64,000 bases of DNA. Origin: Streptomyces monashensis (GTDB taxonomy: Bacteria > Actinomycetota > Actinomycetes > Streptomycetales > Streptomycetaceae). The stretch lies in contig NZ_MLYO01000011.1 in assembly GCF_001866665.1 (NCBI RefSeq), positions 1 to 64,000 on the forward strand. Reading direction: 5' to 3'. The notes below the pieces were generated by a model. That model did no database searches, had not been told where the DNA came from, and saw only the letters and a list, made by a program, of their open reading frames with translations. This document shows, piece by piece, positions 7,879-16,575 of this stretch (positions are counted from its first letter, which is position 1; each line of letters opens with the position of its first letter). A program made the position numbers and the translations under genes.

Positions 7879-8816
7879 CCGCCCAGGCGCCCCTCCACGG
7901 CGCCTACGGCATGCAGCTGCCCGTCCAGTCGCAGAGCACGATCTACGCCGAGGAGTGGGAGGCCGGGGCCGGGCCCGCCGACCTGGTGGAGATCGCGCGG
8001 GCGGCGGACCGGGCCGGGTTCGGCTATCTCGCCGTCTGCGACCACGTGGCGATCCCGCGCCGCCTCGCCGGAGCCATGAGCACGGTCTGGTACGACCCCG
8101 TGGCCACCCTCGCCCACCTCGCCGCCGTCACCGAGCGGGTGCGCCTGCTCAGCCACGTCGCCGTCGTCGGCCTGCGGCACCCGCTCCTCACCGCCAAGCA
8201 GTACGCCACCCTCGACCACCTCGCCGGCGGCCGGCTGATCCTCGGGGTGGGCGCCGGACACGTGCGGGAGGAGTTCGAGGCGGTCGGGGCCGACTTCGAG
8301 CGGCGGGGGGCAGTGCTGGACGAGACGATCGACGCGTTGCGGGCGGCCCTCGGGCCGGCGGAGTTCCCCGAACACCACGGCAAGTTCTACGACTTCGCCG
8401 GGCTCGGCCAGCTGCCCCGGCCGGCTCAGCCGCACGTCCCGCTCTGGGTCGGGGGCTCGTCTCCTCCCGCTGTGCGCCGGGCCGCCCTGAAGGGCGACGG
8501 CTGGCTGCCGCAGGGGGATCCCCGGGAGCGGCTGCCCGCGCGGATCGCCCGCATCCGGCGGCTGCGCGAAGAAGCGGGCGTCGAGGGGGCGTTCACCGTC
8601 GGGGCCATCACCGAGCCGCTGTACGTCGGGCGGGCCGGCTGGGAGGTCGGGCGGCGGACCCTCACCGGGGCGCCGGAGGAGATCGCCGCGTCGCTGCGGG
8701 CGTACCGGGCGATGGGCGTGGACCAGATCCAGGTGCGGTTCCGCAGCCGGAGCCGGGCCGAACTCGTCGAGCAGATCACCGCGTTCGGGGCCGAGGTCGC
8801 ACCCCGGCTCCGCTGA
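7875..8816 (+). CDS. LLM class F420-dependent oxidoreductase
   Basis: 313 residues from a GTG overlapping the previous stop (GTGA), with GGGGGCCCAGG upstream; ATG 7911 is an alternative. Luciferase-like (TIM barrel) fold. LVEIARAADRAGFGYLAVCDHVAIP (about 36-60) and TLDHLAGGRLILGVGAGHVREEFEAVG (about 115-140) are typical of the F420-dependent TIGR03619-like group. Such enzymes pass hydride between F420H2 and a C=C or C=O substrate. It is translationally coupled to the amidohydrolase and followed after 10 bp by a dehydrogenase, so it probably acts in the same pathway. Confidence 0.88.
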   Translation: MTAQAPLHGAYGMQLPVQSQSTIYAEEWEAGAGPADLVEIARAADRAGFGYLAVCDHVAIPRRLAGAMSTVWYDPVATLAHLAAVTERVRLLSHVAVVGLRHPLLTAKQYATLDHLAGGRLILGVGAGHVREEFEAVGADFERRGAVLDETIDALRAALGPAEFPEHHGKFYDFAGLGQLPRPAQPHVPLWVGGSSPPAVRRAALKGDGWLPQGDPRERLPARIARIRRLREEAGVEGAFTVGAITEPLYVGRAGWEVGRRTLTGAPEEIAASLRAYRAMGVDQIQVRFRSRSRAELVEQITAFGAEVAPRLR

Positions 8817-8826
8817 GGAGGGCTCC

Positions 8827-9597
8827 ATGGGCAAGCTGGACGGTCGGGTCGTCGTCATCACCGGGGCGGCCCGCGGGCAGGGCGAGCAGGAGGCGCGGCT
8901 CTTCAGGGCGGAGGGCGCGCGGGTGGCCGTCGCCGATGTGCTGGACGAGCAGGGCGAGGCCCTGGCGAAGGAGATCGGCGGGCTGTACGTCCACCTCGAC
9001 GTGGGCGACGAGGACGGCTGGAGAGCGGCCGTCGGGGCCGTGAAGGAGGCCTACGGGCGCATCGACGGGCTCGTCAACAACGCGGGCATCCTGCGCTTCA
9101 ACGCCCTCGCGGACACCCCGCTGGACGAGTTCATGCAGGTCGTGCGGGTCAACCAGGTCGGCTGTTTCCTGGGCATGAAGGCGGTCGTGCCGGAGCTGCC
9201 GGACGGCGGCACGATCGTGAACACCGCCTCCTACACGGCGCTCACCGGCATGGCGGCCGTCGGCACGTACGCCGCCACCAAGCACGCCGTGCTGGGGCTG
9301 ACCCGGGTCGCGGCGCTGGAGCTGGCCGGCCGGGGGATCCGGGTCAACGCGGTCTGCCCGGGCGCCATCGACACCCCGATGTCCAACCCGGCCCGCCTGG
9401 ACCCGGACGCCGACCCGGAGGAGATGAGCCGGGCGCTGGACGAGCTGTACCGGCGGCTCGTGCCGCTCGGGCGGGTCGGGCAGCCGGAGGAGGTGGCCCG
9501 GCTGGCGCTCTTCCTGACCTCGGCGGACTCCTCGTACATCACCGGGCAGCCGTTCGTGATCGACGGCGGGTGGCTGGCGGGGGTCAGTGTCATCTGA
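8827..9597 (+). CDS. Short-chain dehydrogenase/reductase
   Basis: 256 residues with GAGGAG 7 nt upstream. Classical SDR: cofactor motif TGAARGQG (about 12-19), NNAG (84-87), catalytic Ser135, Tyr148 and Lys152 (YAATK). Asp39-Val at the end of beta 2 points to NAD(H). The overall pattern is near 3-alpha/20-beta-hydroxysteroid dehydrogenases, but that group is broad and steroid use should not be assumed. Third gene of the operon. The stop is followed by a 110-bp intergenic region holding two operator sites. Confidence 0.88.
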   Translation: MGKLDGRVVVITGAARGQGEQEARLFRAEGARVAVADVLDEQGEALAKEIGGLYVHLDVGDEDGWRAAVGAVKEAYGRIDGLVNNAGILRFNALADTPLDEFMQVVRVNQVGCFLGMKAVVPELPDGGTIVNTASYTALTGMAAVGTYAATKHAVLGLTRVAALELAGRGIRVNAVCPGAIDTPMSNPARLDPDADPEEMSRALDELYRRLVPLGRVGQPEEVARLALFLTSADSSYITGQPFVIDGGWLAGVSVI

Positions 9598-9616
9598 CGG
9601 ACATCCCCAGCGCGAT

Positions 9617-9631
9617 CTGACGGGGTGTCAA
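9617..9631. promoter_or_regulatory. CTGACG operator, site 2 (imperfect)
   Basis: CTGACG-GGG-TGTCAA: left half perfect, right half degenerate. It lies 27 bp before perfect site 3, so it could be an auxiliary site for cooperative binding. Confidence 0.45.
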
Positions 9632-9643
9632 CTATTGACGAAT

Positions 9644-9658
9644 CTGACGCTACGTCAG
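9644..9658. promoter_or_regulatory. CTGACG-N3-CGTCAG operator, site 3
   Basis: Perfect palindrome CTGACG-CTA-CGTCAG, extended by T and A on the outside. The left half again fits a -35, 17 bp before TAGGAC (9667-9672). A second promoter therefore probably starts transcription of the LLM-amidohydrolase-aldehyde dehydrogenase part of the cluster. Confidence 0.7.
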
Positions 9659-9707
9659 AAAGTGCGTAGGACTCACAGGACCACCTGGACCGGGATGGTG
9701 AACCGCC

Positions 9708-10826
9708 GTGGAATTCGGGCTCTTTGTACAGGGATACGTGGGCAAGCGCGCCGAGGCCGACCCGCTCGCCGAGCACAAGGCGCTGATGGAGGAGACCGAG
9801 TACGTCATCCAGGCGGACCGGTCCGGCTTCAAGTACGCCTGGGCCTCCGAGCACCACTTCCTGGAGGAGTACTCGCACCTGTCCGCCAACGACGTGTTCC
9901 TGGGCTACCTGGCGCACGCGACCGACCGGATCCACCTGGGCTCCGGGATCTTCAACCCCCTCGCCCAGGTCAACCACCCCGTGAAGGTCGCCGAGAAGGT
10001 CGCCATGCTCGACCACCTCAGCGAGGGCCGCTTCGAGTTCGGCAGCGGGCGGGGCGCCGGGTCCCACGAGATCCTCGGGTTCATACCGGGTGTGACCGAC
10101 ATGAACCACACGAAGGAGATCTGGGAGGAGACGATCGCCGAGTTCCCGAAGATGTGGCGCGAGGACGAGTACGGCGGCTTCCAGGGCAAGCACTGGCAGC
10201 TGCCGCCGCGGAAGGTCCTGCCGAAGCCGTACGGGAAGTCCCACCCGGCGATGTGGTACGCGGCCGGGTCGCCGGCGTCGTACGCCATGGCCGCGAAGAA
10301 GGGGCTCGGCGTGCTCGGCTTCAGCATCCAGAAGGTCTCCGACATGGAGTGGGTGCTGGAGCAGTACAAGACGGCGGTCGTGAACGCCGAGCCGGTCGGT
10401 GACTTCGTCAACGACAACGTGATGGTGACGACGACCGCGATCTGCGCGCCCACGCACGAGGAGGCCATCCGGATCGCGGTCGGCGGCGGGCTGCACTACC
10501 TGCCGTCGCTGGTCTTCCGGTACCACGACACCTTCCCCCGGCCGGAGGGCTTCCCGGTCTGGCCCGAGACGCTGCCCCCGTACACGCCGGAGTTCGTGGA
10601 GCTTCTGATCGAGGAGGAGCTGCTGATCTGCGGCGACCCGGACGAGGTGCTGCGCCAGTGCAAGCGCTGGGAGCAGGCGGGCGCGGACCAGCTCAGCTTC
10701 GGGCTGCCGGTGGGGGTGCCGAAGGAGGAGACGCTGCAGACGATACGGCTGATCGGCGAGCACGTGATCCCGAAGATCGACACGGATCCCGTGCACCGGA
10801 CGAGCCGGTTCCGGCAAGCGGTCTGA
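9708..10826 (+). CDS. LLM class flavin-dependent oxidoreductase
   Basis: 372 residues from GTG. Bacterial luciferase/alkanal monooxygenase-type barrel: MEFGLFVQGYVGKR at the start, YAWASEHHFLEEYSHLSAN (about 45-63), and HPVKVAEKVAMLDHLSEGRFEFGSGRGAGSHEILGF (about 88-123), where the SGRGAGSHE loop is typical of FMN-dependent monooxygenases. Likely a flavin-dependent monooxygenase acting on a hydrophobic or cyclic ketone/alkene. It begins a second transcription unit of the cluster behind operators 2 and 3, with 13 bp to the next gene. Confidence 0.87.
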   Translation: MEFGLFVQGYVGKRAEADPLAEHKALMEETEYVIQADRSGFKYAWASEHHFLEEYSHLSANDVFLGYLAHATDRIHLGSGIFNPLAQVNHPVKVAEKVAMLDHLSEGRFEFGSGRGAGSHEILGFIPGVTDMNHTKEIWEETIAEFPKMWREDEYGGFQGKHWQLPPRKVLPKPYGKSHPAMWYAAGSPASYAMAAKKGLGVLGFSIQKVSDMEWVLEQYKTAVVNAEPVGDFVNDNVMVTTTAICAPTHEEAIRIAVGGGLHYLPSLVFRYHDTFPRPEGFPVWPETLPPYTPEFVELLIEEELLICGDPDEVLRQCKRWEQAGADQLSFGLPVGVPKEETLQTIRLIGEHVIPKIDTDPVHRTSRFRQAV

Positions 10827-10839
10827 GGGGGTCGCGGGA

Positions 10840-12570
10840 ATGCTGGACCACGTGATCAAGGGCGCCACCGTCGTCGACGGCACCGGCGCCCCCGCCCGCA
10901 CCGCCGACGTCGGCATCCGGGACGGCCGTATCGCCGTCGTCGGCGAGGTCACCGAGGAGGCCCGCACCGCCGAGGACGTCGCGGGCCTCGTCCTCGCCCC
11001 CGGTTTCGTGGACCCCCACACCCACTACGACGCCCAGCTCTTCTGGGACCCGTACGCCACGCCCTCGCTGAACCACGGGGTCACCACGGTCGCCGCCGGG
11101 AACTGCGGGTTCACCCTCGCCCCGCTGAACCCCGCCCGCCCCGAGGACGCCGACTACACGCGCCGGATGATGTCCAAGGTGGAGGGGATGTCCCTGGTGG
11201 CGCTGGAGGAGGGGGCGCCCTGGAACTGGAACTCGTTCGGGGAGTACCTGGACGCGCTCGACGGCCGGATCGCCGTCAACGCGGGCTTCATGGTCGGGCA
11301 CTGCGCGCTGCGGCGGCACGTGATGGGACCGGACGCGGTCGGCGGACAGCCGAGCGAGGAGCAACTGGCCGAGATCGTACGGCTGTTGCACGAGGCGATG
11401 GACGCGGGCGCCTGGGGGTTCTCCACCACCCAGTCCAGCACCCACTCCGACGGCGACGGCAGGCCGGTCGCCTCCCGGCACGCACGGCCCGCCGAACTGC
11501 TCGCCATGGCCCGCGCGGTCGGGGAGCACGAGGGCACGCAGATCGAGGCGATCGTCGCCGGGTGCCTGGACCGGTTCAGCGACGACGAGATCGATCTGCT
11601 CGTGGAGATGAGCGCGGTCGCCGGGCGGCCGCTCAACTGGAACGTGCTCACCGTCGACGCGGCCGTACCCGAGCGGGTGCCCCGGCAGCTGAGCGCGAGC
11701 GAGCGGGCACGGAAGGCGGGTGGGCGGATCGTGGCGCTCACCATGCCCATCCTGACCCCGATGAACATGTCCCTGGGCACGTTCTGCGCCCTCAACCTGA
11801 TCCCCGGGTGGGGGCCGGTCCTCGGGCTGCCGGTCCCCGAGCGGATCGCCAGGCTGCGGGACCCGGAGGTCCGGGCGGAGATGCTGCGGCGGGCCCGGTC
11901 CGAGGAGGCGGGGGTCTTCCGGCGGCTCGCGAACTTCGGGCGGTACGTCATCGGGGACACCTACAGCGAGGCCAACCGGGGCCTGAGCGGCCGGGTGGTG
12001 CGGGACATCGCCGAGGAGCGCGGACTGGACCCCTTCGCCTGCCTGGTGGAGATCTGCGCGGCCGACGAGCTGCGCACGGTGCTGTGGCCGATGCCGACCG
12101 ACAACGACCCGGCCTCCTGGGCGCTGCGCGCCGAGACCTGGCAGCACGAGGACGTCCTGCTGGGCGGCTCCGACGCCGGGGCGCACCTGGACCGGATGTG
12201 CGGGGCGCCGTACACGACCCGGTTCCTCGGGGACTGTCTGCGCAGGCGGAAGCTGGTCGGTCTGGAGCGGGCGGTGCAGATGCTGACCGACGATCCGGCG
12301 CGGCTGTTCGGGCTGCGGGAGCGGGGCCGGATCCGCGCGGGCTTCCACGCCGACCTGGTCCTCTTCGACCCGGAGCGGATCGACGCCGGGCAGGCGCGGC
12401 TCGTGCACGACCTGCCGGGCGACAGCCCCCGCCTCGACTCGGCGGCGATCGGCGTCCGGGCCGTGTGGGTCAACGGCGTCGAGGCGATCCGGGACGACGT
12501 GGTGAGCGGCGCCGTACCGGGCAGGGTGCTGCGCTCGGGGACCGACACGCGGACGGTGGGGACGCGGTGA
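10840..12570 (+). CDS. N-acyl-D-amino-acid deacylase-type amidohydrolase
   Basis: 576 residues. Amidohydrolase_3 / D-aminoacylase family: N-terminal beta-sandwich VIKGATVVDGTGAPARTADVGIRDGRIAVVGE, metal motif DPHTHYDAQLFWDP (about 59-72), GNCGFTLAP (about 87-95), late metal ligand in LLGGSDAGAHLDRMCGAPYTTRFLGD (about 443-468), and ERGRIRAGFHADLVLFDPE closing the sandwich. Its length matches actinobacterial members, whose true substrates are often unknown amides or lactones rather than D-amino acids. The stop overlaps the GTG of the aldehyde dehydrogenase. Confidence 0.88.
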   Translation: MLDHVIKGATVVDGTGAPARTADVGIRDGRIAVVGEVTEEARTAEDVAGLVLAPGFVDPHTHYDAQLFWDPYATPSLNHGVTTVAAGNCGFTLAPLNPARPEDADYTRRMMSKVEGMSLVALEEGAPWNWNSFGEYLDALDGRIAVNAGFMVGHCALRRHVMGPDAVGGQPSEEQLAEIVRLLHEAMDAGAWGFSTTQSSTHSDGDGRPVASRHARPAELLAMARAVGEHEGTQIEAIVAGCLDRFSDDEIDLLVEMSAVAGRPLNWNVLTVDAAVPERVPRQLSASERARKAGGRIVALTMPILTPMNMSLGTFCALNLIPGWGPVLGLPVPERIARLRDPEVRAEMLRRARSEEAGVFRRLANFGRYVIGDTYSEANRGLSGRVVRDIAEERGLDPFACLVEICAADELRTVLWPMPTDNDPASWALRAETWQHEDVLLGGSDAGAHLDRMCGAPYTTRFLGDCLRRRKLVGLERAVQMLTDDPARLFGLRERGRIRAGFHADLVLFDPERIDAGQARLVHDLPGDSPRLDSAAIGVRAVWVNGVEAIRDDVVSGAVPGRVLRSGTDTRTVGTR

Positions 12571-14018
12571 GCGACGGGCAGCGGCTGTTCGTCGGCGGGG
12601 CGTGGGTGGAACCCGACGGCGGGTACTACCCGGTGACCGATCCGGCCACCGAGGAGAGCGTCGGCCGGGCGCCGGAGGCCTCGCCGGAGCAGGCACGGGA
12701 GGCCTGCGCGGCGGCCCGGGAGGCGTTCGGGCCGTGGTCGCGGACCCGGCCGGAGGAACGGGCGGCGGTGCTGGCGCGGGCGGCGGAGATCATCCGCGGC
12801 CGGCTGGTGCCGTACGCCGACCTCGCCCGCGCCGAGACCGGGGCGACCACCGCGACCGCCCGGTCCCTGCAGGTCGGGGTGGCCGCCGCCCGGTTCCGCC
12901 GGTACGCGAGCGTGGAGAGCGCCGAGTGGGCGATCGCCCCGCAGATCAACGAGGCCGGGCCGATGGGGAAGGCCGGGGTGACGGGCGCGCTGGCGCTGCG
13001 GCAGCCCGTCGGCGTCGTCACCTGCGTCACCTCGTACAACAACCCCTGGGCCAACCCGGCCGGGAAGGTCGCCCCGGCGCTGGCCATGGGCAACACGGTG
13101 GTGGTGAAGCCCGCCCCGCAGGACCCGCTGTCCGTCTACCGGATGGCCGAGGCGCTTCAGGCGGCCGGCGCGCCGCCGGGCGTGGTGAACGTGGTCTCCG
13201 GGCGGGACGTCGCCGTGGGCGAGGCGGTGGTGGCGTCCGAGGACGTCGACATGGTCAGCTTCACCGGTTCCACGGCCGTCGGCCGGCGCATCGCAGAGGT
13301 GTGCGGGCGGGACATGCGACGCCAGCTGATGGAACTCGGCGGCAAGGGCGCGGCCCTCGTCTTCGACGACGCCGACCTCGCCTCGGCCGTCGCGGGCATC
13401 GGCACCACGTTCTCCTTCTACAGCGGCCAGATCTGCACCGCGCCGACGCGGGTGCTGGCGCAGCGCGGGGTGTACGAGCGGCTGGTCGACCAACTGGCGC
13501 AGTACGCACGCCGGTTGAGGATCGGCGACCCGGCCGCGCCGGACACGGTGGTCGGTCCGGTGATCTCGGCGGAGCACCGGGCGCGGGTCGAGTCGTACGT
13601 CGACCTGGGCCGCAAAGAGGGCGCGACGGTGGTCACCGGCGGCGAACGGCCGCCGCTGGAGCGGGGGTTCTACGTGGCTCCCACCCTCCTCGCCGACTGC
13701 GTCAACGACATGCGGGTGGCCCGCGAGGAGATCTTCGGCCCGGTGGTCTGCGTCGTCCCCTTCGACGACGAGGACGAGGGGGTGGCCCTCGCCAACGACT
13801 CCGACTACGGCCTCATCGACTACGTCTGGTCCGGCGACGTCGCCCGCGCCTTCCGCGTCGCCCGGCGCCTGCGGGCCGGCGGGGTCGGCATCAACACGGT
13901 CGGCCGCAACATGGAGGCCCCGTTCGGCGGCTTCAAGAAGAGCGGAGTGGGCCGCGACGTGGGCTCGTACGCCCTGCACGCCTACAGCGAGGTGCAGGCG
14001 ATCGTGTGGCCGGGGTGA
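12567..14018 (+). CDS. NAD(P)+-dependent aldehyde dehydrogenase
   Basis: 483 residues from a GTG overlapping the upstream stop (GTGA). ALDH superfamily: cofactor-binding VVKPAPQDPLS (about 178-188), catalytic Glu256 in MELGGKG, catalytic Cys290 in SGQICTAPTRVL, and C-terminal EEIFGPVVCVVPF and PFGGFKKSGVGRD. Oxidises an aldehyde to the acid (or acyl product). It is the last gene of the catabolic cluster and probably takes the aldehyde released by the monooxygenase or amidohydrolase steps. A longer open frame upstream is only a shadow of the amidohydrolase gene. Confidence 0.9.
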   Translation: MSDGQRLFVGGAWVEPDGGYYPVTDPATEESVGRAPEASPEQAREACAAAREAFGPWSRTRPEERAAVLARAAEIIRGRLVPYADLARAETGATTATARSLQVGVAAARFRRYASVESAEWAIAPQINEAGPMGKAGVTGALALRQPVGVVTCVTSYNNPWANPAGKVAPALAMGNTVVVKPAPQDPLSVYRMAEALQAAGAPPGVVNVVSGRDVAVGEAVVASEDVDMVSFTGSTAVGRRIAEVCGRDMRRQLMELGGKGAALVFDDADLASAVAGIGTTFSFYSGQICTAPTRVLAQRGVYERLVDQLAQYARRLRIGDPAAPDTVVGPVISAEHRARVESYVDLGRKEGATVVTGGERPPLERGFYVAPTLLADCVNDMRVAREEIFGPVVCVVPFDDEDEGVALANDSDYGLIDYVWSGDVARAFRVARRLRAGGVGINTVGRNMEAPFGGFKKSGVGRDVGSYALHAYSEVQAIVWPG

Positions 14019-14045
14019 CTCCCGCCGCTCCCGCGTCGCCCCGTC

Positions 14046-14441
14046 TCAGTCCTCCAGATCCACGCGCACCGTCAGCAGGTCCGTGCCGAACGCCCGGACC
14101 GCCGTGCTGTTGAAGAAGGGGAGGGCGCGCAGGCGGGCGCGGGGGTCGTCGTCGGGGAGGAGGTGGGCGGTGCCGTGGTGCCAGCGGCCGGCGAGGCGGA
14201 CGCGGACCCTCGGGTCGGCCTGGATGTTGCGGACGTACTGCGACTTGTGGCCGAACTCGGAGACCAGCCAGAAGGCGTCCCCGACCCGGCGGCCCCCGAC
14301 CGGGGTCCGCCGGGGCAGGCCGGAGGTGCGGCCGGTGGTCTCCAGGAGGGTCTGGAACGGCAGCCGCCGGTTGAGGGGGTTGGCGATGTGCCGCTGGAAG
14401 GCGGTCACCATGCGGTGCTTGCGGTCTGCGGAGGCTGGCAT
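14046..14441 (-). CDS. Deazaflavin (F420)-dependent nitroreductase family protein
   Basis: 131 residues from an ATG with AGGAGAG upstream; the frame opens further to 14570 without a ribosome site. DDN/TIGR00026 family: HIANPLNRRL, LLETTGRTSGLPRRTPV (about 32-48) and FGHKSQYVRNIQADPRVRVRLAGRWHHGTAHLL are family hallmarks. Split-barrel fold that binds F420 and reduces nitroimidazoles or quinones in mycobacterial homologues. It is convergent with the aldehyde dehydrogenase and stands alone, one of several F420-linked genes here. Confidence 0.87.
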   Translation of the reverse strand: MPASADRKHRMVTAFQRHIANPLNRRLPFQTLLETTGRTSGLPRRTPVGGRRVGDAFWLVSEFGHKSQYVRNIQADPRVRVRLAGRWHHGTAHLLPDDDPRARLRALPFFNSTAVRAFGTDLLTVRVDLED

Positions 14442-14587
14442 GCCGGTTGCTCTCCTGGTCTGCCGGCGCGGTGTCGCGGCGGGGATGGTGTGTCGGCTCG
14501 GTGCGGGGCATGTGATGCCCGGACTTTCCGTCGGCTGTCGCGTGTTAGCCTCCCCCGCGGTCGTGATCATTTCAACGGGGGAGCCTG

Positions 14588-14998
14588 ATGGGCGCGTCTT
14601 CGGACGGCTACACGGTCAAGTCCGGTATGTCAGGACAGGCGAAGGAGCTGGACGCCGCGGGCGACGACGCGGGCAAGATCGGCCAGGCGATCCAGCCCGG
14701 CATGTGCTACATGGACGACGCGCTCGGCGGTCACGACGCCGCCGCGGCGTTCAACGCGTACGCCGCCGCCTGGGAGGCGGAGGCCAAGGCCCTGGAATCG
14801 GCGCTGCACGAACTGGCCGACAAGGTACGGCTGTCGAAGGGGGCGTACCACGGCAGTGACAGCCTCGTCGACACGAGTGTCCGCAGTGTGCGGGTCGGCG
14901 ACAGCTCCGTCAGCACCATGCCCGCTCCCGTCGGTGACGGCTACGTCTCCACCATGCCCGCCCACGGCACACGTCCGTCGGCGCTGGCCGACTACTGA
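14588..14998 (+). CDS. WXG100/ESX-like type VII secretion protein
   Basis: 136 residues with GGGGGAG 5-6 nt upstream. Predicted two-helix hairpin (about 12-105): GMSGQAKELDAAGDDAGKI, then GGHDAAAAFNAYAAAWEAEAKALESALHELADKV, with Trp in AAAWEAEA as in ESX-target proteins. The C-terminal tail (about 105-136) is Ser/Pro-rich and repeats VSTMPAP/VSTMPAH. It is followed 11 bp later by the large peptidase-domain protein, as expected for a secretion partner or chaperone of a type VII effector. No ESX ATPase is encoded in the window, so dependence on that system is inference. Confidence 0.72.
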   Translation: MGASSDGYTVKSGMSGQAKELDAAGDDAGKIGQAIQPGMCYMDDALGGHDAAAAFNAYAAAWEAEAKALESALHELADKVRLSKGAYHGSDSLVDTSVRSVRVGDSSVSTMPAPVGDGYVSTMPAHGTRPSALADY

Positions 14999-15009
14999 GG
15001 GGGCGGGCG

Positions 15010-16575
15010 ATGACGGAGTCCACGGGCGACCGCCGCACGCGGCTGGGCGAGCTGTGCAAGACCATTGCCTCCGCCGACAGCAAGAACGACCTGATCGACG
15101 CCATCAACGACGCGCTCGCCGTCTCCGCCCCGGTCGGCGACACGGCGACGCTGGAGTCCCTCGGCAAGCTGTACCAGAAGCAGGACCTCGAGGACCTCTA
15201 CAAGCGCATCGACAGGGTGGCCAAGAAGGGCCTGCCGGACGTCTGGGCCGGGAACACGAGCGTCCTCGCCTCGGACGCGGTGGCCGCTGCCGGGGTGGCC
15301 GCCGGGGCGATGGGCCGGGCCTTCTACGGCGGCGGACTGGCGCTGCTCACGTTCTCCGACGCCCTCAAGGACGCCAAGAGGCAGGACAGCGACGGGCGGG
15401 ATTCGCTGCGCGAGGCGCTCGGGACGCTCGGCGGCAAGGACGACTGGTTCGACGACCTCTTCGAGTCCGACGCCGACAAGGCCGTCCGGCTGAACGCGCG
15501 TTCCCTCGCCTCTCTGGGCGCCGAGGACATGCACAAGGCCGCGATCGCCGCCGACGACGCCGCCCACGCCGCCGCCAGGGACCTGAACAAGTGGGTCTCC
15601 GAGGCACGCATGCGCAAGCTGGGCACGGGCGACCTGACCGCCGTCGACAAGCTGATGCTGGCCGAGACCAGCGCCGTCGACGGCGACTCCGTGACGAACG
15701 AGATCCTCAGCGCGCACGAGCTGGAGCGCGCCGGCCGGCGCATGGACCAGCTGAGCGCCGCCGACCGGGCCGCCATGGACCAGATGCTGGCCGGGTCGCA
15801 GAGCCCGCAGGAGCGGGCCTATCTGATGAAGGTCCTGGCCGCCGGGCACAGCGTGGCGGAGATCGAGCAGTTCCAGGGCAAGATCCAGGGCCACGACCCG
15901 GAGTGGCTGCGCAGGCACCTCACGCCCGTCGTCACCGAGGTGGACAGCATGAACGACGAGGGCCTGGCGTCCGACGGCTCCAACAACAACAAGGACTACG
16001 TCACCTTCGACGGGCAGCGGTGGATCCAGGGCGGCGACGGCTCGGAGGGCACCTGCGTGGCCTCGTCCACCGTCACCGCCCGCGCCATGGTCGACCCCCT
16101 CTACGCCCTCGGCATCACCGGCGGCCCCAGCGGACAGGAGGACGACCCCGAGGCGTTCAAGCGGCGCCTGGTGGCCGAGCAGCACCGGCTGCACACGGAG
16201 GGCCACGGCGGTGACCACTGGGAGGGCATGGGCCCCGACGGGCAGCAGCACATCGACGACACCACCATCGGCGCCGCCACCGGCGACGACTACCAGCGCC
16301 ACGACCTGGCGGGCGCCGCCGACCGCAGGGCGGTGCTGAGCGATGTCGAGAAGGCGGTCGCGGACGGCCGCCCGGTCCCCGTCGACGTCAAGGGCAAGGA
16401 CGGCGCCCACGCGATGACCGTCATCGCGCAGCAGGGCGACAAGCTGCAGATCTACAACCCCTGGGGCACGACGACCTGGGTCAGCGAGAACGACTTCATC
16501 AACGGACACATGAGCAAGGCAGCGGACAGTGGACTCAACGACGCGTACAGCGTGTACCTCCCGACGGCGAAGTAG
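15010..16575 (+). CDS. Large protein with C-terminal papain-like peptidase domain
   Basis: 521 residues. Residues 1-320 are mostly alpha-helical with a hydrophobic Ala/Gly patch (about 93-118, SDAVAAAGVAAGAMGRAFYGGG), and show no signal peptide. From about 325 a globular domain has the order Cys349 (SEGTCVASS), His467 (GAHAMTVI) and Asn483 (IYNPWGTTTW); the NPWG/NSWG motif is the Asn site of papain and calpain peptidases. The layout (helical ESX-like start, enzyme at the C terminus, small WXG gene before, inhibitor gene after) fits a polymorphic toxin or secreted protease. Transglutaminase or C39 activity are alternatives. Confidence 0.68.
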   Translation: MTESTGDRRTRLGELCKTIASADSKNDLIDAINDALAVSAPVGDTATLESLGKLYQKQDLEDLYKRIDRVAKKGLPDVWAGNTSVLASDAVAAAGVAAGAMGRAFYGGGLALLTFSDALKDAKRQDSDGRDSLREALGTLGGKDDWFDDLFESDADKAVRLNARSLASLGAEDMHKAAIAADDAAHAAARDLNKWVSEARMRKLGTGDLTAVDKLMLAETSAVDGDSVTNEILSAHELERAGRRMDQLSAADRAAMDQMLAGSQSPQERAYLMKVLAAGHSVAEIEQFQGKIQGHDPEWLRRHLTPVVTEVDSMNDEGLASDGSNNNKDYVTFDGQRWIQGGDGSEGTCVASSTVTARAMVDPLYALGITGGPSGQEDDPEAFKRRLVAEQHRLHTEGHGGDHWEGMGPDGQQHIDDTTIGAATGDDYQRHDLAGAADRRAVLSDVEKAVADGRPVPVDVKGKDGAHAMTVIAQQGDKLQIYNPWGTTTWVSENDFINGHMSKAADSGLNDAYSVYLPTAK

